Source of the DNA: Clostridiaceae bacterium
Lineage (GTDB): Bacteria; Bacillota; Clostridia; Oscillospirales; Butyricicoccaceae
Direction of reading: 5' to 3'
Length of the DNA: 64,000 bases
Assembly: GCA_018383195.1 (NCBI GenBank)
Contig: JAGZOP010000009.1
Span: 1 to 64,000, forward strand
Shown piece after piece: positions 15,837-25,315 of the stretch. The notes beneath the pieces were generated by a model. That model saw only the letters and a list, made by a program, of their open reading frames with translations. It did no database searches and was not told where the DNA came from. How positions within the stretch are numbered: the stretch's first letter is position 1; every line of letters starts with the position of its first letter. A program made the translations under genes and the position numbers.

Positions 15837-16712
15837 ATGAAAAAAATGAAACATCCGCTGATGGGTTGTGCTGCATGCGCAGCCGGGATGTTTACTGCAT
15901 TTACATTATGGCAAAATATCCGCGTGAAAACGACAGAATATGTGCTGCAATCCCAAGACCTGCCGTCTGCATTTGATGGGTTCCGCATTGTGCTGCTCGC
16001 AGACATTCACAGCCGCCGCTTTGGGGATAAGCAGGAACAGCTGCTTTCGCGTGTGCGCGCAGCCAAACCGGATTTAATTTTGATAGCGGGAGATTGGATG
16101 GATGCGCGGGCGGGAAAGCTTTCGACCTGTATTGCGCAGGCACGCGGATTGTGTGCCATCGCACCGGTATGCGGTGTGTATGGAAACCACGAACTGCGCC
16201 GTATTCGCAAGACCGGACAGGATAAATTTGGCGCTGCACTTCAAAAGATGGGCGTACAGATGCTGCATACTTCGGGTACGCGTATTGAACGCGGCGGCAT
16301 GTATCTCAATTTGATTGGGGTGGAAGATCCGGCAGAAATACCCGATCACCCAAAGAAAAAGGAAATGATGCGTTCGGTAGATGAAATGATGGAGCGCGTG
16401 ATGCATGGGGTGCTTCCGGATGAATTCACCATTTTAATCGCGCACCGACCGGAGTTTTTTCATGTTTACGCGAAGTATCCGATTGATTTGGTGTGCGCAG
16501 GACATGCCCATGGAGGGCAGATCCGCTTGCCGGGGATTGGGGGACTGTTTGCCCCAGGACAGGGGCTGCTGCCTAAATATACAGGCGGAAAATACAGCGA
16601 GGGTCAGACAAATATGATTGTCAGCCGTGGACTGGGCGGCAGGGAAGCGCCGATCCGCATTTTGAATATGCCGGAGATCGTGGTGCTGACGCTGAAAGCA
16701 GGGGAATCGTAG
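15837..16712 (+). CDS. membrane-anchored metallophosphoesterase (YaeI/YkuE type)
   Basis: 291 residues with an N-terminal hydrophobic anchor (about 7-25). The calcineurin-like metal-binding motifs appear in order: DIHSRR (about 57), GDWMDA (about 86), GNHE (about 116), AHRPEF (about 200) and GHAHGGQ (about 220). Related YkuE/YaeI proteins act at the membrane on phospho-lipids such as UDP-diacylglucosamine or lipoteichoic acid precursors; substrate here is unknown. AAGGAAGG is seven nt before ATG 15837; the upstream in-frame ATG at 15831 would be too close to it. Confidence 0.9.
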   Translation: MKKMKHPLMGCAACAAGMFTAFTLWQNIRVKTTEYVLQSQDLPSAFDGFRIVLLADIHSRRFGDKQEQLLSRVRAAKPDLILIAGDWMDARAGKLSTCIAQARGLCAIAPVCGVYGNHELRRIRKTGQDKFGAALQKMGVQMLHTSGTRIERGGMYLNLIGVEDPAEIPDHPKKKEMMRSVDEMMERVMHGVLPDEFTILIAHRPEFFHVYAKYPIDLVCAGHAHGGQIRLPGIGGLFAPGQGLLPKYTGGKYSEGQTNMIVSRGLGGREAPIRILNMPEIVVLTLKAGES

Positions 16713-17028
16713 GCGGGCACGCCTGCGCAGAGGATGCCTGTGCATTGAAAAAGCACGAAAAAAAGCACGCGCCTGTGCTGCATGATCGATACATATGATG
16801 GCATACGCGCGCCTGAACGATTCGGTTGTCATATTTTTTGCGAAAAGTTTGTCGTATTTTTTTCATTTTTCGCCTTTTTCATTTTGCGAATTGTGCATTT
16901 TGTTCACAAATATTTTTTTTAAATCTTGTATATCACGCGAATGGCTGACAATATTCTTTCGCCGTATAATATATCCACATTCAAAGCTACATGTGCCGGG
17001 TTGGAACGCGGCGAAAGGAGTGTCCATC
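16713..17028 (+). other. intergenic region upstream of the Gfo/Idh gene
   Basis: 316 nt without a gene. The second half is very AT-rich. A perfect TATAAT (16965-16970) is the likely -10 of the downstream dehydrogenase; CTGACA (16945-16950) is only 14 nt away, so the -35 is uncertain. No operator palindrome was evident. Confidence 0.5.
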
Positions 17029-18048
17029 ATGAAAGAAATAAAGGTCGGTATTGTTGGTTTGGGACGTCTGGGTGCTGTACATGCAGAGAATTTGGCGTTT
17101 AAAATTCCGGGATGCAAGCTGACAGCAGCATGCTCTCTGGTACAGTCGGAACTGGATTGGGCAAAGGATTTTCTCGGTGTTGAGTTTGTAACGAACGATT
17201 ACAGAAAAATGATTGACGAGGCAGATATTGAGGCAGTTGCAATTGTATCTTCTTCCCCCGAACACTGCTGGATGATTGAATATGCAATGGATGCTGGTAA
17301 GCATGTTTTCTGCGATAAGCCGCTTGGCTGCTCACTGGAAGAGTGCAAACGTGCAGAAGCTGCTGTAGAACGGCATCCAGATAAATTGTTTTTCCTTGGT
17401 TTTATGCGTCGATACGATCCTTCTTATGCACGCGCTAAAGCGGAGATTGATGCTGGCAAGATCGGAAAGCCGTATCTTGTAAAGGCAACAGGTCTCGATC
17501 CGGAAGCTTTGGTTGAAAGCTGCATTCAGTTCTCCAAGACCTCCGGAGGAATTTTCATCGATGCTGCATCGCATGATATTGATTTGATGCGCTGGTTCCT
17601 CGGCGGCGAAATCACGGAAGTGTATGCTGCTGGCACGACGTTTAAGCATCCTGAGTTCACCGAAAACGGGGACACCGAGACAGGTGTGGCGATGCTGAAG
17701 CTGGATAACGGCACGGTAGCTTTTCTGCATGTTGGCCGCACAGCTCCGCATGGTTACCACACGGAGACGGAAATTGTTGCGACTGAAGGTCATATCCGAG
17801 TTGCAGGCGTTCCAGCCAAGGACCGGGCAATGGTTTATGACAAGTATGGTGCGCGTCAGGAAATTGTAGAGAACTTCCCGCAGCGTTTTGCAGAGGCGTA
17901 TCTGTTGGAAATGATCGATTTCATTGATTGCATTCGAAATGGGCGCAAGCCAGAACTTACTGTTTATGACGGCACGAAAGCTACGGTGGTGACCTATGCA
18001 ATCACAGATTCTTTCCATTGCGGCAAAGCGGTTGAAGTGAAATACTGA
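17029..18048 (+). CDS. Gfo/Idh/MocA-family oxidoreductase, inositol 2-dehydrogenase-like
   Basis: 339 residues. The N-terminal Rossmann motif GIVGLGRLGAVHAE (about 7-20) binds NAD(P). The family CDKPLGCSLEE segment (about 95) follows. The catalytic region is GGIFIDAASHDIDLMRWFLGG (read in two parts, about 175-195), with the Asp and His used by IolG-type inositol dehydrogenases. The likely reaction is oxidation of an inositol or sugar to the keto form. GAAAGGAG precedes ATG 17029; upstream codons of the open frame are AT-rich and non-coding. A LacI regulator follows, separated by a hairpin. Confidence 0.88.
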   Translation: MKEIKVGIVGLGRLGAVHAENLAFKIPGCKLTAACSLVQSELDWAKDFLGVEFVTNDYRKMIDEADIEAVAIVSSSPEHCWMIEYAMDAGKHVFCDKPLGCSLEECKRAEAAVERHPDKLFFLGFMRRYDPSYARAKAEIDAGKIGKPYLVKATGLDPEALVESCIQFSKTSGGIFIDAASHDIDLMRWFLGGEITEVYAAGTTFKHPEFTENGDTETGVAMLKLDNGTVAFLHVGRTAPHGYHTETEIVATEGHIRVAGVPAKDRAMVYDKYGARQEIVENFPQRFAEAYLLEMIDFIDCIRNGRKPELTVYDGTKATVVTYAITDSFHCGKAVEVKY

Positions 18049-18063
18049 TTCCGTTCATATCAT

Positions 18064-18104
18064 AAAAAGACATGACATCCAATCTTAGATGCCATGTCTT
18101 TTTA
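18064..18104 (+). terminator. hairpin terminator between the dehydrogenase and its LacI gene
   Basis: AAAAAGACATG (18064-18074) plus CATC pair with GATG plus CATGTCTTTTT (18093-18103). It ends only 32 nt before the LacI start codon, leaving no room for a separate promoter, so it may act as a partial terminator. Confidence 0.8.
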
Positions 18105-18135
18105 TCAATATATGATTCGCAGGAGGTTGTATATT

Positions 18136-19143
18136 TTGAAGGTCACAATCAACTATATTGCAGAACTGGCTGGTGTCTCCCGCGGAACGGTTGATAAAGT
18201 CATTCATAAACGCCCCGGCGTTCGTCCGGAGGTTCGGGAACATGTGATGCAGGTGATACGTCAAACAGGCTATCAACCCATTCATAGATCACTCGAACCA
18301 ACCAGCAAAACAGTTGCTGTCATCATGCCGCGCACGACGGATACGTATTTTGCGGCACTAAAAGCCGAATTGGATGCACGATGCGATTTGCTTCCGGATT
18401 TGACATTGCGCTATCACTTTTGTGAATCAACTGATATTGACAGCCAGCTTGCGGCTTTGCAGCACCCAGCGGATGCATGGCTGATCCGCGGAGTTCGCAG
18501 CGAACGTCTGCGAATCCGGCTGAAACAGCTTGAATGCCCGATTTTTTTCTTGGATGCCGAAGTCCCGGGCGTATCTTCTGTCTGCACCTTCTGTGAAGAT
18601 AATTATCAAGGAGGGCGGATTGCGGCGTCATTGCTCTCAAAATGTATGGGGCGGTATGGGAAAGCCGCGGTATTGGCGGGATCTCCGGAAATTGCAAGCC
18701 ATTGTCAGCGGTTGGACGGATTTCTGGACTATTTACAGGAGCATTGCCCGGAAATCGAGGTGGTTGCACAGCTGTTTTCTCAGGATCAGAGTGTGATTGC
18801 ATACACACAGGCTTGCCGCACATTGGACCAGTTTCCAGAGCTCAAGGGATTTTGCAATTTGGCGGGTTATGCAGGCGAAATCGGGCAGGCAATGCTGCAA
18901 AGGAAGCGTCCGGTCAAGATGGTTTGTTATGATAGCACCGCAGATGTCGCGGCGCTGATTCAGAAAGGAATTGTGGAATTTTCAATCAGCCTGTTATTGT
19001 CCCAACAAGCTGGCAGCATTATAAATACGTTATACGACTATTTGCTGCGGGGAATTCCTCCGATCGAGAGCTGCATTCAAACACCGGTCACGGTCCTGTT
19101 TGATGAAAGCCTTGGCGGGATTCTGCCGGATGGGCAAAAATAA
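18136..19143 (+). CDS. LacI-family transcriptional regulator
   Basis: 335 residues. N-terminal LacI HTH (NYIAELAGVSRGTVDKVIH at about 5-23, then RPGVRPEVREHV), followed by a periplasmic-binding-protein-like sugar sensor domain to the C-terminus. I call TTG 18136 the start because AGGAGG lies nine nt upstream and the HTH begins at once; the ATG at 18094 lies inside the upstream hairpin. It probably regulates the preceding inositol-type dehydrogenase; the inducer is unknown. Confidence 0.9.
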   Translation: MKVTINYIAELAGVSRGTVDKVIHKRPGVRPEVREHVMQVIRQTGYQPIHRSLEPTSKTVAVIMPRTTDTYFAALKAELDARCDLLPDLTLRYHFCESTDIDSQLAALQHPADAWLIRGVRSERLRIRLKQLECPIFFLDAEVPGVSSVCTFCEDNYQGGRIAASLLSKCMGRYGKAAVLAGSPEIASHCQRLDGFLDYLQEHCPEIEVVAQLFSQDQSVIAYTQACRTLDQFPELKGFCNLAGYAGEIGQAMLQRKRPVKMVCYDSTADVAALIQKGIVEFSISLLLSQQAGSIINTLYDYLLRGIPPIESCIQTPVTVLFDESLGGILPDGQK

Positions 19144-19228
19144 GTTTTGCTTTGATACAGGGGCAGCTTTCGCTTTACACATGGGAACACATCTGTGCAT
19201 TAAAATATCAATGTTCGGATATTCAAGA

Positions 19229-19263
19229 AATAAGGTCGCAGCAATAGCTGCGACCTTATTTTG
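19229..19263 (+). terminator. terminator of the LacI gene
   Basis: Perfect 14-bp hairpin AATAAGGTCGCAGC (19229-19242) / GCTGCGACCTTATT (19247-19260), AATA loop, TTTTG tail. Confidence 0.92.
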
Positions 19264-19351
19264 CAGGGCGATAGATAAATCATCAAATGTGCGATGATTC
19301 ACTTATCATATGTTTTCGTGATAAATAGCCGTTTTCAATGGAATTGGCAGA

Positions 19352-20848
<1,497 letters not shown>

Positions 20849-20936
20849 TCACAAAGAATTTTGTGTTTTTCGCACGATAGAGTGAGAAAAAGATTTCCTT
20901 TAATTGTAATATCTTTATTTCAAAGCGTTTTAACTG

Positions 20937-22217
20937 TCAATCCTGTTTTTGGATGACATATTGATCGTTCAGAACCATCCAGAGCTGCGGGAAATACCGC
21001 ATAATGTTCCAAACACTGATGCCATGCAGATGGAATTCGTGTGCGAGTGCAAGCTTGGACTCAATGCTGCGCGCGTCCTCAAACCAGACCTCGTGTTCGA
21101 CGCGGTCGCGGTAGTAGTTGTAAAACGGTGACTGCGCGGTTTCATCGAACGCAATGGATGCGCCGCGGTTCACAGCCTGCTCGACCGCAGCCACGTTGCC
21201 AATGCTCTGTGCGACCGACTGACCGGGTACATGCGGCAGCGTCCAGTCATAGCCGTAATTGGGGATGCCCATGAAAATGCGGGTGGACGGGATGGCGGAA
21301 ACCGCGTACTGCATCACCTGTCGCACCTTGTTGAGCGGAGCGACCGCCATGGGTGCAGAATGGGCATACCCCCATTCGTAGCTCATGATCAGCACATTGT
21401 TTGCTGCTTGACCGAGCTGCGCATAGTCATGTGCTTCGTAGAGCAAACCGCGTTGGTCGGATGAGGTTTTCGGCGCAAGTGCGACAAAGACTGTAAAACC
21501 GAGCGGGTTGAGCGTTTGCCGCAGCAGGGTAATAAATGCAGCGTAACGGTCGCGGTCTGCGGGCGGGATGTACTCGAAATCGACATCGACCCCGCCGTAT
21601 CCGTGTGCAGTCATGTATGCAATCAGATTTTGAATCAGACGCTGTTGGGCAGCCGGGCAATTCAGCAGACGGCTTGCACGTTCTCCGGAAAAGGTGCCGT
21701 CCGGCGCGAGCGTGGTGAGCACCATAAGCGGAATTGCCCCAAATTCCCGCGCGGCTTCGGGAAGATTGCGGTCATCAATGACGGAAAGTCCGCCATCCGG
21801 CTGTGCGCCGAAGGCAAAGACCGAAAGATAGGTCAGATACGGGAGCGTTTTGCGCAGGATGGAGAGGTCAATATTGGGATAGGCATAGCCGTTGACTGCG
21901 AGCGTCCCCTTTTTCGCACCCTCATATTCGAGGACAAGCTGCTGCCCGGGGAAAATACGGTCGTTGCCTCCGAGCTGCGGGTTGTTCTGCCAGAGCTGAT
22001 AGACGGTCATGCCGTTTTTTGCGGCAATCGAGCCGAGGGTATCGCCTTGCTGCACGGAATATACCCGTTTCGGGAAAAGAATCACAAGCGCCTGTCCGGG
22101 CGTCAGGCGTGCAGGTTCGTGCAGACCGTTGTCGGAAATAATCCGCTGCATGGGGACGTCGTGCGCACGGGCAATCGAGTATACCGTGTCCCCTGGCTTT
22201 ACTACATGAATTACCAT
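20937..22217 (-). CDS. LysM-GH18 glycoside hydrolase (spore cortex/coat type, YaaH/SleL-like)
   Basis: 426 residues. Two LysM repeats open the protein: VKPGDTVYSIARAHDVP (about 5-21) and VQQGDTLGSIAAKNGMT (about 54-70), followed by a GH18 domain. The catalytic DxxDxDxE-type motif is GGVDVDFEYIPP (about 205-216). There is no signal peptide, which fits spore-located YaaH/SleL enzymes that act on cortex muropeptides during germination rather than secreted chitinases. ATG 22217 follows a GGTGGGAA sequence. No clear terminator was seen downstream. It is the best hint that the organism can sporulate. Confidence 0.88.
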   Translation of the reverse strand: MVIHVVKPGDTVYSIARAHDVPMQRIISDNGLHEPARLTPGQALVILFPKRVYSVQQGDTLGSIAAKNGMTVYQLWQNNPQLGGNDRIFPGQQLVLEYEGAKKGTLAVNGYAYPNIDLSILRKTLPYLTYLSVFAFGAQPDGGLSVIDDRNLPEAAREFGAIPLMVLTTLAPDGTFSGERASRLLNCPAAQQRLIQNLIAYMTAHGYGGVDVDFEYIPPADRDRYAAFITLLRQTLNPLGFTVFVALAPKTSSDQRGLLYEAHDYAQLGQAANNVLIMSYEWGYAHSAPMAVAPLNKVRQVMQYAVSAIPSTRIFMGIPNYGYDWTLPHVPGQSVAQSIGNVAAVEQAVNRGASIAFDETAQSPFYNYYRDRVEHEVWFEDARSIESKLALAHEFHLHGISVWNIMRYFPQLWMVLNDQYVIQKQD

Positions 22218-22299
22218 TTGGTTCCCACCTTTCTCAGCTTATTCTATGCAGTGGGCGCTTGTCCTGTGCACAAGAGAACAGGCGCATTGTAGATGGATG

Positions 22300-22328
22300 C
22301 TTTCCAAATCGGACAGAACATGATAAAA
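22300..22328 (+). promoter_or_regulatory. promoter of the thioesterase-mutY operon
   Basis: TTTCCA (22300-22305), 17-nt spacer, TAAAAT (22323-22328), 60 nt before the first start codon. Confidence 0.55.
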
Positions 22329-22387
22329 TGAAAGCGATTCCAGAGTAAAAGCCCGCATGGGCTGAAAGATAAAAGGAGAATTCTGGT

Positions 22388-22798
22388 ATGGCAGATATAT
22401 TACAGCATCTGAAAGACCGTCATGAACATGGTGTGTATCATCAGATGCATGGCTTGAAAATTTTATCGCTTGCCGATGGTTATGCCGAAGTGTTTATGCC
22501 TGCAAGCGAGAGCATTCTCAACCCACTGGGAAATGTGCACGGCGGCGCAATCTATACGCTGTGCGACGTGGCAGCAGGCACGGCGGCGGCGTCCCGCGGT
22601 CGGGCGGGTGTGACCCTGTCCAGTTCTATGACCTATCTGCGTCCCGGACATGCGGGGGAAGGGCTGCTCGCCAAGACACGTGAGTTCAAATCTGGCAGAA
22701 CGACCGCAGTGTACGGTGTAGATGTGTATCAGGGGGATCGACTGATCGCAAACGGGCAGTTTACCATGTACTACACAGGGGAGACCATCGAAGTCTAA
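22388..22798 (+). CDS. PaaI-family hotdog thioesterase
   Basis: 136-residue single hotdog domain. NPLGNVHGGAIYTLCDVAAG (about 44-63) carries the conserved Asn, HGG and Asp of PaaI/YbgC-like acyl-CoA thioesterases, which release free acids from CoA esters. AAAGGAG precedes the ATG. Its stop overlaps the mutY ATG (TAATG), so the two are translationally coupled. A link between the thioesterase and DNA repair is not obvious. Confidence 0.9.
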   Translation: MADILQHLKDRHEHGVYHQMHGLKILSLADGYAEVFMPASESILNPLGNVHGGAIYTLCDVAAGTAAASRGRAGVTLSSSMTYLRPGHAGEGLLAKTREFKSGRTTAVYGVDVYQGDRLIANGQFTMYYTGETIEV

Positions 22799-23847
22799 TG
22801 ACAAATGAAATCTGTGCACCGCTGCTTGACTGGTTCGAGGACAACAAGCGCAGCCTTCCGTGGCGGCGCGACCGGGATGCGTATCATGTGTGGCTGAGCG
22901 AGATCATGCTCCAGCAGACCCGGGTGGAAGCGGTGATTCCATACTATGAACGTTTTTTGGCGGTGTGCTCGACGGTACAGGCGCTTGCGGCGCTCGAGGA
23001 AGACCGGCTCATGAAGCTGTGGGAAGGATTGGGGTATTACAGCCGCGCCCGCAATCTGCAAAAAGCTGCGCGTGTAATTTGTGAAATGCATGGCGGCGTG
23101 TTTCCGAAGGATGATGCGGCGCTGCGCGCTCTGCCCGGGATAGGGGATTACACGGCGGGTGCGGTTGGCTCGATTGCGTTCGGTCTGCCGGTTCCGGCGG
23201 TGGACGGCAATGTGCTGCGCGTGATTGCGCGGCTGACCGACGATCACCGCTCGATTGACGACAGGAAGGTTCGGAAAGATATCACAAAGCAGGTGCAGGA
23301 GATTTTGCCCGCAGGGCGCAGCGGGGACTTCAATCAGGCGCTGATGGAATTGGGCGCGACCGTATGCCTGCCAAACGGCGCGCCGAAGTGCGGCGCCTGT
23401 CCGCTGGTGCATCTGTGCCGGTCTTATACGGAGGGAACGGCGCTGGCGCTGCCGGTACGTACCCCGAAGAAAAAAAGACGGGTGGAAATGCGCACCGTGC
23501 TTGTGCTGCGCTGCGGAAACCTGACTGCGCTGCGCCGCCGCCCGGAAGAGGGGCTGCTCGCCGGACTGTGGGAACTGCCGGCGTATGAAGGAAAGCTGAC
23601 TCCGGACGAAGTCCGGGCAGCGCTGTGCGCGCAGGGATTTCGGGTGCGGGAAGTGCTCTCCCTACGTCCTGCAAAGCATATTTTTACACATATTGAGTGG
23701 CATATGACCGGTTACTATGTGGAGCTCGAGGCGGTACAGGACGGATTGACTTGGGTAACGCCTGCGCAGCTGCATGGCGAATATGCGCTGCCGTCTGCAT
23801 TCCGCACGTTCCGCGCGGTGGTCGAAGGAGGAGAACATGGAGTATAA
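22798..23847 (+). CDS. mutY: A/G-specific adenine glycosylase
   Basis: 349 residues. HhH-GPD glycosylase with EIMLQQTRVEAVIPYY (about 38-53) and the LPGIGDYTAGAVGSIAFG hairpin-helix-hairpin (about 113-130), followed by the catalytic VDGNV. The [4Fe-4S] motif is C-X7-C-X2-C-X5-C (about 192-209), one residue wider in the first gap than in E. coli. A C-terminal NUDIX-like domain (about 225-345) recognises 8-oxoG. It removes A mispaired with 8-oxoguanine. It overlaps a second glycosylase gene by 11 nt. Confidence 0.95.
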   Translation: MTNEICAPLLDWFEDNKRSLPWRRDRDAYHVWLSEIMLQQTRVEAVIPYYERFLAVCSTVQALAALEEDRLMKLWEGLGYYSRARNLQKAARVICEMHGGVFPKDDAALRALPGIGDYTAGAVGSIAFGLPVPAVDGNVLRVIARLTDDHRSIDDRKVRKDITKQVQEILPAGRSGDFNQALMELGATVCLPNGAPKCGACPLVHLCRSYTEGTALALPVRTPKKKRRVEMRTVLVLRCGNLTALRRRPEEGLLAGLWELPAYEGKLTPDEVRAALCAQGFRVREVLSLRPAKHIFTHIEWHMTGYYVELEAVQDGLTWVTPAQLHGEYALPSAFRTFRAVVEGGEHGV

Positions 23848-24334
23848 CGTGGTGCATCACCCATTTGGACCGTTGTATGACGCGCACTCCCGCGTATTGA
23901 TTTTGGGGTCGATCCCAAGTCCCAAGTCACGTGAGGTCAATTTTTTCTACGGGCATCCGCAGAACCGCTTTTGGCGGGTTCTGGCGGCAGTGCTCGGAGA
24001 GTCTGCTCCGGAAACCATCGAGGAAAAACGCGCGATGGCGCTTCGGCATGGCGTTGCGCTGTGGGATACGTTGGCTTCCTGCGAAATCCGCGGTGCATCG
24101 GATGCTGCGATTCGCAATCCTGTGCCCAACGATATCGCATCGCTGATAAAAAAGACACAGATTCACGCGGTATTCTGCACTGGTGCGGTTTCGCATAAGC
24201 TCTATACACAGCTATGTCAGCCGCAGACCGGAATCCCGGCAGTGAAATTGCCTTCAACCAGTCCGGCAAACGCTGCGTGGTCGTTCGAGCGTTTAACCGA
24301 AGCATATCGGGTAATTGCGGAAACGCTGCAATAG
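23837..24334 (+). CDS. DNA-deoxyinosine glycosylase, UDG superfamily
   Basis: 165 residues. The UDG-like fold is marked by LILGSIPSPKSREVNFFYGHPQN (motif A region, about 21-43, read in parts) and the second motif LPSTSPANAAWSFE (about 138-151). These are the features of the Mug-like deoxyinosine glycosylases, which excise hypoxanthine arising from adenine deamination. It starts at ATG 23837 (GGAGGAG upstream) inside the mutY 3' end. With mutY it forms a small base-excision repair operon. Confidence 0.85.
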   Translation: MEYNVVHHPFGPLYDAHSRVLILGSIPSPKSREVNFFYGHPQNRFWRVLAAVLGESAPETIEEKRAMALRHGVALWDTLASCEIRGASDAAIRNPVPNDIASLIKKTQIHAVFCTGAVSHKLYTQLCQPQTGIPAVKLPSTSPANAAWSFERLTEAYRVIAETLQ

Positions 24335-24374
24335 GGCGAAAAGGACAGAAAAATCTGTGCCGAAGATGTTGGGA

Positions 24375-24404
24375 TTGACTAACTATGCGCAGGAGGATTA
24401 TGAT
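24375..24404 (+). promoter_or_regulatory. promoter of the manganese riboswitch-mntP transcript
   Basis: TTGACT (24375-24380), 18-nt spacer, TATGAT (24399-24404), just upstream of the aptamer. Confidence 0.75.
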
Positions 24405-24411
24405 AAAAAAA

Positions 24412-24500
24412 CTCATGAGGGAGTAGTACGCGCATACAGCGTGATTCGTCAACATACCGGCTGCAACGCCTGGCGAATCTGAATGAACGAGACTCATGTG
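24412..24500 (+). promoter_or_regulatory. yybP-ykoY manganese riboswitch aptamer
   Basis: Contains the conserved elements of the class: GGGAGTAGTACGCG after P1, GTCAACATACCGGC and CGCCTGGCGAA in the middle, and ACGAGACT before the closing strand. P1 pairs CATGAG (24414-24419) with CTCATG (24493-24498). These RNAs sense Mn2+ and commonly precede manganese exporters, as here. Confidence 0.93.
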
Positions 24501-24532
24501 CAGCAGAAATGCTGTACGTGTGTCTTTTTTTA
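24495..24532 (+). terminator. riboswitch expression-platform terminator
   Basis: CATGTGCAGCA / TGCTGTACGTG hairpin with GAAA loop, then TGTCTTTTTTTATT. Its 5' arm uses CATG, which is also the 3' strand of aptamer P1. Mn2+-stabilised P1 would therefore prevent termination, an ON switch for mntP. Confidence 0.85.
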
Positions 24533-24600
24533 TTGGAACGCTGCGACAAGGCAGTAGGCTGCTGGTGTACAGAATATGATACAATAGAGGAGGATGCAGT

Positions 24601-25161
24601 ATGGGTTTTTGGGAAGTCTTTTTCATTGGCATTGGTTTGGCGATGGATGCCTTTGCGGTATCAGTCGGGAAAGGGCTGGCGACACCGAAATATGAGCCAA
24701 AGGGCTCGCTGATCTGTGGATTGTGGTTTGGCGGGTTCCAGATGCTCATGCCGCTCATCGGCTGCTTCTTGGGGACGCAGTTTGCAGGATATATTGAGTC
24801 GGTCGATCACTGGATTGCATTTGTGCTGCTTGCGCTTATCGGCGGCAATATGATTCGGGAATCCCGCAGCGGGGAAGCGGAAGATGTGGACAGCTCCTAT
24901 GCGCCGATGCGCATGCTGCCGCTTGCGGTGGCAACCTCGATTGACGCACTTGCGGTTGGTGTGACATTCGCGTTTCTGGGAACGGACATCTGGAGTGCGG
25001 TTGCGGTGATTGGCGTGACTACGTTTGTGCTGTCTGCCGCCGGTGTGCGCATCGGCTCAATATTTGGAGAAAAATATGCGTCCCGTGCGGAACTGGCAGG
25101 CGGCGCGCTGCTCATTCTGATGGGAACGCGCATTTTGCTGAGCCATTTGGGTGTGCTCTGA
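24601..25161 (+). CDS. mntP: manganese efflux pump MntP
   Basis: 186 residues, six hydrophobic segments, with the internally repeated MntP motifs: GLAMDAFAVSVGKG (about 12-25) and ATSIDALAVGVTFAF (about 111-125). The acidic residues in these repeats lie in the ion path. It exports Mn2+ across the cytoplasmic membrane. GAGGAGG precedes the ATG. Expression should rise at high Mn2+ through the yybP-ykoY riboswitch directly upstream, which supports the assignment. Confidence 0.95.
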   Translation: MGFWEVFFIGIGLAMDAFAVSVGKGLATPKYEPKGSLICGLWFGGFQMLMPLIGCFLGTQFAGYIESVDHWIAFVLLALIGGNMIRESRSGEAEDVDSSYAPMRMLPLAVATSIDALAVGVTFAFLGTDIWSAVAVIGVTTFVLSAAGVRIGSIFGEKYASRAELAGGALLILMGTRILLSHLGVL

Positions 25162-25210
25162 TTTTTTATGAAAATCTCCTTTTTGTGCGGTCGGAATTTC
25201 GCAGAAACAC

Positions 25211-25239
25211 TTGATAAAGCGATGAATTTGCGGTAAAAT
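25211..25239 (+). promoter_or_regulatory. promoter of the nhaC-type gene, with short hairpin leader
   Basis: TTGATA (25211-25216), 17-nt spacer, TAAAAT (25234-25239). The ~75-nt leader has two small hairpins: ATGCGG / CCGCAT (25255-25273) and CCGTA / TACGG (25282-25294). No terminator follows, so no attenuation is claimed. Confidence 0.75.
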
Positions 25240-25315
25240 TGTTAACGTATCTTAATGCGGTGTCGTGCCGCATGAACAATTCCGTATGGTACGGGGGAAA
25301 AGGAGATAAAACATT

